Shown here: positions 7,405-11,428 of the stretch, piece after piece
Numbering within the stretch: the first letter of the stretch is position 1
Layout of the letters: each line of letters begins with the position of its first letter
Program-made: the position numbers and the translations under genes
Assembly: GCA_026418315.1 (NCBI GenBank)
Contig: JAOABO010000054.1
Location: forward strand, 1 to 11,428
Source: Bacteroidia bacterium
Lineage (GTDB): Bacteria; Bacteroidota; Bacteroidia; B-17B0; Aurantibacillaceae
Direction: 5' to 3'
DNA: 11,428 bases
Notes under the pieces: model-generated
What the model was told of the DNA's origin: nothing
The model's database searches: none
The model's input: only the letters and a program-made list of their open reading frames with translations

Positions 7405-8793
7405 ATGAATTACGATATAATAGTAATAGGAAGCGGCCCCGGTGGTTATGTAACTGCCATCAGAGCATCACAACTTGGATACAAAACAGCCATTATAGAA
7501 AAGGAATCTCTTGGCGGCGTTTGTTTGAATTGGGGATGTATTCCTACCAAAGCATTATTAAAAAGTGCACAGGTATTTGAGTACATCAAACATGCCAAAG
7601 ATTATGGCATATCCGCAGAAAACACCAAAGCAGATTTTCCTGCAGTAATCAAAAGAAGCAGAGATGTAGCAGACAGTATGAGCAAAGGCGTTCAATTTTT
7701 AATGAAAAAAAATAAAATTGAAGTCATATATGGCACTGCAAAAGTAAAACCAGGTAAAAAAGTTGAAGTACAATTAAAAGAAGGGGGCACTCAAACCTAT
7801 TCTGCACAGCATATTATTATTGCAGTTGGAGCACGTTCAAGACAATTACCAAATTTACCGCAAGATGGTAAAAATATTATTGGGTACAGAGAAGCCCTCA
7901 CATTAAAAGAATTACCAAAGTCCATGATTGTGGTAGGTTCTGGGGCTATTGGTAGTGAGTTTGCTTACTTTTACGCTACCATGGGTACACAAATTACATT
8001 AGTAGAATTTATGCCAAATATTGTTCCACTGGAAGACGAAGAGGTATCCAAACAACTTGAAAAATCATTTAAAAAAATTGGTATTGAAGTAATGACCAAC
8101 TCATCTGTTGAAAAAGTTGAAATTAAAAACAATAAATGTATAGCCACTATTAAAACCGCTAACGGAACTATTACCAAAGAAGCCGATAAGGTACTTTCAG
8201 CAGTAGGTATTCAGGCCAATCTTGAAGGCATTGGATTAGAAGAAGTAGGAATTAAAACTAATAATGGAAAAATTACAGTAGATGAATATTACAGAACCAA
8301 TGTGCCGGGTTATTACGCTATTGGAGATTGTGTGGGAGGACAAGCACTTGCACACGTAGCCAGCGCAGAAGGAATTATATGTGTGGAAAAAATCAAAGGA
8401 CTCCATGTAGAACCATTAAATTACAATAATATCCCTGCCTGTACCTACACTACTCCAGAAATTGCTTCTGTTGGATATACAGAAAAAAAAGCAAAAGAAG
8501 CCGGTTACGAAATCAAAGTAGGCAAATTTCCATTTACCGCATCAGGCAAAGCCAAAGCAGCAGGTGCGCCGGATGGTTTTGTAAAATTAATTTTTGATGC
8601 AAAATATGGAGAACTTTTAGGAGCACACATGATTGGTCATAATGTAACAGAAATGATTGCAGAAATTGTTGCTGCTCGTAAATTAGAAACTACAGGACAC
8701 GAATTAATTAAAACCGTACATCCTCATCCAACCATCAGCGAAGCGATTATGGAAGCCGCTGCAGCCGCTTATGGAGAAGTTATTCATTTGTAA
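7405..8793 (+). CDS. lpdA: Dihydrolipoamide dehydrogenase (E3)
   Basis: This 462-residue flavoprotein reoxidises the dihydrolipoyl groups of the 2-oxoacid dehydrogenase complexes (and of glycine cleavage, if present) using NAD+. An N-terminal FAD-binding Rossmann motif GSGPGG starts at residue 9. The redox-active disulfide is Cys40/Cys45 in GGVCLNWGCIPTK. The NAD-binding Rossmann motif GSGAIGSEFA lies at 178-187. The second FAD-binding motif, GYYAIGDC, places Asp308. The dimerisation domain ends with the catalytic His441-Glu446 pair in HPHPTISE. These features separate it from glutathione or mercuric reductase, and length and order are canonical. It stands alone here: no E1 or E2 genes are adjacent, so the partner complex cannot be deduced. 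It diverges from trxA and converges with the secreted esterase gene. Confidence 0.97.
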   Translation: MNYDIIVIGSGPGGYVTAIRASQLGYKTAIIEKESLGGVCLNWGCIPTKALLKSAQVFEYIKHAKDYGISAENTKADFPAVIKRSRDVADSMSKGVQFLMKKNKIEVIYGTAKVKPGKKVEVQLKEGGTQTYSAQHIIIAVGARSRQLPNLPQDGKNIIGYREALTLKELPKSMIVVGSGAIGSEFAYFYATMGTQITLVEFMPNIVPLEDEEVSKQLEKSFKKIGIEVMTNSSVEKVEIKNNKCIATIKTANGTITKEADKVLSAVGIQANLEGIGLEEVGIKTNNGKITVDEYYRTNVPGYYAIGDCVGGQALAHVASAEGIICVEKIKGLHVEPLNYNNIPACTYTTPEIASVGYTEKKAKEAGYEIKVGKFPFTASGKAKAAGAPDGFVKLIFDAKYGELLGAHMIGHNVTEMIAEIVAARKLETTGHELIKTVHPHPTISEAIMEAAAAAYGEVIHL

Positions 8794-8800
8794 TACTCCA
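8772..8800 (+). terminator. Weak hairpin spanning the lpd stop codon
   Basis: TGGAG (8772-8776) pairs with CTCCA (8796-8800), and inside it TATT (8781-8784) pairs with AATA (8792-8795), leaving a 4-nt bulge and a 7-nt loop. The UAA stop (8791-8793) straddles the loop and the 3' arm. The downstream sequence is not strongly U-rich at once, so this is a weaker candidate than those after the aminotransferase and trxA. Confidence 0.28.
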
Positions 8801-8827
8801 ATCAGAACTATTCCAAATTTTAGAACT

Positions 8828-9967
8828 TTAATTCTTTATTATTTTAAATTTTCTGGAGTAATTGATACAAACAAAGTAAATTCCTTTTTCTAATAGGTTC
8901 ATATTTATTTGTACGCTCTCTACGCTTTCATTTATTTTTAATGAAATAACCTGCTTTCCACACAAATCAGTAATGTCTACTGAACGAATATTCTCAAAAT
9001 ACTGAATGTTCAAAAATTCATTAAATGGATTAGGAAAAATTTTCACATACTCTGATTGTCCTATTGCATTAACCTTAGTAGAAAAATCGTTAGAAGAAAA
9101 TTGTCTGAAAAATCGCCATATTTCTGCAGAAGCGTTAATATCTTGATTAGTAGTGCCAATAATATATGGTGAACCAGGCCATGTATGAGCACCATTATTA
9201 ATTTTGTAAAATTCTACAATGCTTTTACTATTGCCAGAGATAAAGTATTGATAATGTTCCGCTGTACTTCCATCAGATATATTAGTGTTAGGAACCATTG
9301 AATAATTAGGGGTAGGAGTACAAGCATTTTTTGTAACCCACCTTTTAACCGTACTATCAGCACCAAGCATGTTAGCATTACCATTATAAGGCACCGTTGG
9401 GTCTGCGGTACCATGAATATGCATGACAGGAACAATTTTACCCGGACTACAATTCGTCCAAAAATTAAAGAATGTCCCTGCTACACTAGCAATAGCTGTT
9501 ATTTTTCTATTACAAAAACAGGCCATATAATGGCTCATAAAACCTCCATTACTTAACCCAGTCACATATACCTTTGAAAGGTTAATGTTATAAGTTAGCT
9601 TCAAGAAATCAATCAATTGATTTAAAAATAAAGTATCATTAACAATAGATGTGGCTACTGTCCCTGCATTCCAAAAAGGATTTCCGTAACTATCCTGAAC
9701 ACCTTGTGGATAAACCATTAAAAAACCTGCTGTATCTGCAATGGGCATAAAATTGGAATACGTCTGCTGCTGCGAAGCATTAGAAGTATAGCCATGTAAA
9801 TTTAATATCAATGGAACAGATAATGTGCCTGTGTAATTAGCGGGAATATATAATTTGTATGTTCTGTATTTTCCTCCTGAAAAAATACTATCTGTAACTG
9901 TTACACCCGATTGAGAAAACAAAAAAATCGGAAAAAGAAATAAACCAATAATACTCTTTTTAATCAT
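8828..9967 (-). CDS. Secreted PHB-depolymerase-like esterase with T9SS sorting domain
   Basis: This 379-residue secreted alpha/beta-hydrolase belongs to the LpqC / poly(3-hydroxybutyrate) depolymerase-like esterase group, which also includes feruloyl and acetylxylan esterases. A signal peptide covers about residues 1-19 (ends FLFSQ). The hydrolase domain spans about 22-290, with an oxyanion-region HGY (58-60), nucleophile Ser139 in GLSNGG, acid Asp189 in HGTADPTVPY, and His261 in NGAHTWPG. Residues about 307-379 form a type A C-terminal sorting domain (KIFPNPFNE at its start, GKQV, KGIYFV, ending in a lysine-rich strand), the address for export by the type IX secretion system and surface attachment or release. 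The natural ester cannot be told: polyester, plant-wall feruloyl or acetyl esters are all possible. The gene stands alone between lpd (convergent) and a small membrane protein gene on the same strand. Confidence 0.9.
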   Translation of the reverse strand: MIKKSIIGLFLFPIFLFSQSGVTVTDSIFSGGKYRTYKLYIPANYTGTLSVPLILNLHGYTSNASQQQTYSNFMPIADTAGFLMVYPQGVQDSYGNPFWNAGTVATSIVNDTLFLNQLIDFLKLTYNINLSKVYVTGLSNGGFMSHYMACFCNRKITAIASVAGTFFNFWTNCSPGKIVPVMHIHGTADPTVPYNGNANMLGADSTVKRWVTKNACTPTPNYSMVPNTNISDGSTAEHYQYFISGNSKSIVEFYKINNGAHTWPGSPYIIGTTNQDINASAEIWRFFRQFSSNDFSTKVNAIGQSEYVKIFPNPFNEFLNIQYFENIRSVDITDLCGKQVISLKINESVESVQINMNLLEKGIYFVCINYSRKFKIIKN

Positions 9968-9988
9968 ATTAGGACAACATTAGATTTG

Positions 9989-9996
9989 CAAATATA
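9989..9996 (-). promoter_or_regulatory. Candidate -7 promoter element of the esterase gene
   Basis: On the minus strand this reads TATATTTG, an exact match to TAnnTTTG, 21 nt before the esterase ATG. It suggests that the esterase is transcribed separately from the same-strand small gene upstream. The same octamer precedes that gene. No -33 box was recognised. Confidence 0.42.
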
Positions 9997-10043
9997 ACTA
10001 AATATAACTTGCTAAAATGCTTTATGATGGACTTATTCAAATG

Positions 10044-10301
10044 CTACTTTCTGTGATGATGGCGGCGATGATGGTGATGATGATGTGCCGGCGGATGTTG
10101 TGCAGGTGGAGATTCTTGCTCTTTTTTTCTTTCTATTCGTTCTTTAATGGTCATTACAATAAGCCCCACTATTACAAAAATCACTATTCCGCTAAGAATA
10201 AAAATTCCTTCCTGACTAAACTCCATTTTAGATAACTCTTCCATTAAATTACTCCAAAATGAAAGTATCAAATTGGAAATCCATAAAATAATTGTTTTCA
10301 T
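10044..10301 (-). CDS. Small membrane protein with histidine-rich C-terminal tail
   Basis: I do not recognise this 85-residue protein. It begins MKTIILWISNLILSFW, a hydrophobic stretch that could be a signal-like or first membrane segment. A short polar stretch with two further Met residues (20 and 26) follows. A clear transmembrane helix lies at about 33-51 (GIFILSGIVIFVIVGLIVM), then a charged helix TIKERIERKKEQE. The Pro/His-rich tail has six consecutive His at 73-78 and three more at 81-83, mixed with Arg. Positive charge after the helix favours a cytoplasmic tail. Such a tail could bind Ni, Zn or Cu, or nucleic acid, but no function can be assigned. The ATG at 10299-10301 was preferred over the longer frame extending to 10532 because that extension runs antisense through rimP and because TATATTTG lies 25 nt upstream. 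Coding status is likely, not proven. Confidence 0.6.
   Translation of the reverse strand: MKTIILWISNLILSFWSNLMEELSKMEFSQEGIFILSGIVIFVIVGLIVMTIKERIERKKEQESPPAQHPPAHHHHHHRRHHHRK
10055..10086. repeat. GAT/GGT-rich trinucleotide tract encoding the His-rich tail
   Basis: The plus strand shows an imperfect trinucleotide repeat (GATGATGGCGGCGATGATGG then TGATGATGATG). On the minus strand it reads as CAT/CAC His codons with CGC Arg codons of the small membrane protein. It is a low-complexity coding tract and could change length by slippage. Confidence 0.5.
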
Positions 10302-10326
10302 AAAAAAAAATTTAGATATTTCTTTA

Positions 10327-10334
10327 CAAATATA
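10327..10334 (-). promoter_or_regulatory. Candidate -7 promoter element of the His-rich membrane protein gene
   Basis: On the minus strand this reads TATATTTG, an exact TAnnTTTG match, 25 nt before the chosen ATG. A TTG (plus-strand CAA at 10359-10361) lies 24 nt further upstream, somewhat beyond the usual spacing to a -33 box. Confidence 0.4.
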
Positions 10335-10394
10335 CGATAAATTTAATAAAAAGTTAGACAAAAAATAAAATTTTTTTAAGTGGAAAATATTCTT

Positions 10395-10402
10395 TAAAAT
10401 TG
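10395..10402 (+). promoter_or_regulatory. Candidate -7 promoter element of the rimP-nusA operon
   Basis: TAAAATTG differs from TAnnTTTG at one position and would start a transcript near 10409, just ahead of the GC-rich hairpin at 10418-10436. The leader before the rimP ATG would then be about 38 nt. No -33 box was identified in the surrounding A/T-rich sequence. Confidence 0.3.
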
Positions 10403-10417
10403 CAGCGCTTAAATGTG

Positions 10418-10436
10418 TACCCCGAAATACGGGGTA
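10418..10436 (+). promoter_or_regulatory. GC-rich hairpin in the rimP leader, possible attenuator
   Basis: TACCCCG (10418-10424) pairs perfectly with CGGGGTA (10430-10436) around the 5-nt loop AAATA. The 3' arm runs straight into UUUUAUUUUG and then the rimP ATG at 10447. It is the most GC-rich short structure in an otherwise AT-rich noncoding stretch. In form it is a terminator-like hairpin placed before, not after, an essential operon, so attenuation, start-site masking or protein binding are possible. A short frame beginning ATG at 10413 (ends 10511) passes through it and overlaps rimP out of frame. I see no proof that it is translated. Confidence 0.45.
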
Positions 10437-10446
10437 TTTTATTTTG

Positions 10447-10917
10447 ATGGCTTCTTTTATGATTACACCCGAACAAATAAAATTAGCAATACAGGAGTTT
10501 CTGAACTCTAAAAACTTATTTATTGTGGACATACATATTTCACCTCAAAATAATATTGATGTCATTATTGATGGAGATGATTATGTTAGTATTAATGACT
10601 GCACAGAAGTTTCAAGATACATTGAAAGTATTTTGAATAGAGATATAGAAGATTTTTCTTTAACCGTCAGTAGCCCCGATGCTACTAAACCACTAAAATT
10701 ACCAAGGCAGTACCCAAAACACTCGGGTAAAGAAATATTAATTTATACTACTGACAATCAAGAAATAAAAGGAAAAATTCTTTCTGCTAATGAAAAAGAA
10801 ATCAATATTTTAGTAAAGACAAAAGAAAAAAATGCAAATAAAAAAACTATTTCAGAGCAAGAAATCAATATTCCATTTTCTACTATCAAAAAAGCAAAAA
10901 TCATTTTACCCTTTTAA
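10447..10917 (+). CDS. rimP: Ribosome maturation factor RimP
   Basis: This cytosolic protein of 156 residues is needed for maturation of the 30S ribosomal subunit. The N-terminal domain (about 1-80) shows the family pattern: a short alpha/beta start, IDVIIDGDDYVSINDCTEVSRYIE, and the SLTVSSPDATKPLK-type motif corresponding to the conserved VSSPG(L)xRPL segment. The C-terminal part (about 85-156) is an Sm-like beta-barrel (GKEILIYTTDNQEIKGKI, closing INIPFSTIKKAKIILPF). Length is close to the E. coli protein. The ATG at 10447 is taken; a second in-frame ATG at 10459 (MITPEQIK) would also give a complete protein, and the sequence does not decide. nusA follows after 25 nt, the usual rimP-nusA order, which strongly supports the identity. 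Confidence 0.93.
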   Translation: MASFMITPEQIKLAIQEFLNSKNLFIVDIHISPQNNIDVIIDGDDYVSINDCTEVSRYIESILNRDIEDFSLTVSSPDATKPLKLPRQYPKHSGKEILIYTTDNQEIKGKILSANEKEINILVKTKEKNANKKTISEQEINIPFSTIKKAKIILPF

Positions 10918-10942
10918 TTAAAAACCAACAAAATAAAAATAT

Positions 10943-11428
10943 ATGGCCACTATCACAAAAAATCTGATTGAATCCTTTGAAGAATTCAAAGAAGCAAAAG
11001 GAATAGACAAAACCCTTTTAATGAGCATATTGGTAGATGTTGTAAAACATGCCATTGCTAAAAAACACGGCAAATCCAATAATTACGATGTTATTGTAAA
11101 CCCCGACAAAGGCGACATAGAAATATGGCGAAACAGAACTATTGTAGATGATGAGTTTGCAGAAGATTCATTTGATTACGACCCAGACAAACATATCAGT
11201 TTATCAGAAGCCCGAAAAATTGATGAAACATTTGAAATTGGAGAGCAAGTATCAGAACAGGTAGAATTAGGAAGTTTTGGGAGAAGAGCCATATTAGGAA
11301 TGCGTCAGCACCTGATACAAAAAATCAATGAACTGGAGAAAACCGATGTTTACAACAAATATAAAGATAAAGTAGGAGAAATTATTTCAGCAGAGGTTTA
11401 TCAAATATGGAAAAATGACATCATGTTT
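10943..11428 (+). CDS. nusA: Transcription factor NusA, N-terminal part (runs off right edge)
   Basis: The first 162 residues are present, starting MATITKNLIESFEEF. NusA binds RNA polymerase and modulates pausing, intrinsic termination and antitermination. The visible part is the N-terminal polymerase-binding domain: the EFKEAKGIDK and VVKHAIAKKHG helices, NPDKGDIEIWRNRTIVDD, SLSEARKIDETFEIGEQVSEQV, and the GSFGRRAILGMRQ helix. The S1 domain begins at about residue 144 (VGEIISAEVYQIWK). The KH domains lie beyond the window. The start is the ATG 25 nt after rimP, preceded by an A-rich stretch without a Shine-Dalgarno sequence, as is usual in Bacteroidota. In related genomes infB typically follows. 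Confidence 0.95.
   Translation, partial: MATITKNLIESFEEFKEAKGIDKTLLMSILVDVVKHAIAKKHGKSNNYDVIVNPDKGDIEIWRNRTIVDDEFAEDSFDYDPDKHISLSEARKIDETFEIGEQVSEQVELGSFGRRAILGMRQHLIQKINELEKTDVYNKYKDKVGEIISAEVYQIWKNDIMF

Noticed and set aside
8821..8838. AGAA/TTCT dyad at the end of the esterase gene as another stop-codon-in-loop terminator
   Set aside because: The stem is only 4 bp and AT-rich, which is expected by chance here.
10055..10086. Trinucleotide tract as a CRISPR-like or intergenic repeat array
   Set aside because: There is no spacer structure. It is explained as His/Arg codons of a small coding gene.
10017..10235. Plus-strand 72-residue Met-rich frame (MMAAMMVMMMC region)
   Set aside because: The Met run is the complement of the His codons in the minus-strand small membrane protein. 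The other strand gives a sensible membrane topology and has a TAnnTTTG element upstream.
10302..10532. N-terminal extension of the His-rich protein up to 10532
   Set aside because: The extension runs antisense into rimP and across the rimP promoter and hairpin. The ATG at 10299-10301 gives a natural hydrophobic N-terminus.

Overview
The window looks like an ordinary chromosomal segment of a low-GC member of the Bacteroidota. The evidence is the set of Bacteroidota-type proteins: an esterase with a type IX secretion (Por) C-terminal sorting domain, an amidase with a C-terminal SPOR-like domain, an LptD with a fused OstA-like N-terminus, and a rimP-nusA pair. There are no Shine-Dalgarno-like leaders. 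Several genes are preceded by an octamer matching the Bacteroidota -7 element TAnnTTTG. Base composition is even throughout. I see no mobile elements, tRNA or rRNA genes, or CRISPR arrays.

Layout. Positions 1-363 (-) hold the N-terminus of a class A penicillin-binding protein that runs off the left edge. A gene-free AT-rich stretch of about 395 bp follows. Positions 759-2938 (+) hold a two-gene unit: a secreted M23 (LytM) peptidase with a C-terminal LysM domain, overlapping by ATGA with a PLP-dependent class I/II aminotransferase. It faces convergently the large lptD gene (2971-5469, -). lptD diverges from an N-acetylmuramoyl-L-alanine amidase (5568-6908, +). Thioredoxin (6969-7286, -) diverges from dihydrolipoamide dehydrogenase (7405-8793, +). 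A secreted alpha/beta-hydrolase with a T9SS sorting domain lies at 8828-9967 (-), followed by an unrecognised 85-residue membrane protein with a histidine-rich tail (10044-10301, -). The right end carries rimP (10447-10917, +) and the first 162 codons of nusA (10943 to the edge, +).

Functional themes. The left 7 kb is mostly cell-envelope biogenesis: peptidoglycan polymerisation (PBP1A), peptidoglycan cleavage (M23 peptidase and amidase) and LPS export to the outer membrane (LptD). The middle holds two dithiol redox proteins, TrxA and Lpd. The right end starts a transcription/translation operon (RimP for 30S maturation, NusA for elongation and termination).

I did not find a convincing new system. 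The points most worth a second look are: terminator-like hairpins whose loop contains the stop codon of the gene they end (clear for the aminotransferase and thioredoxin, weaker for lpd); a GC-rich terminator-like hairpin ending about 10 nt before the rimP start; the His-rich small membrane protein; and the closely packed divergent promoter candidates between lptD and the amidase.
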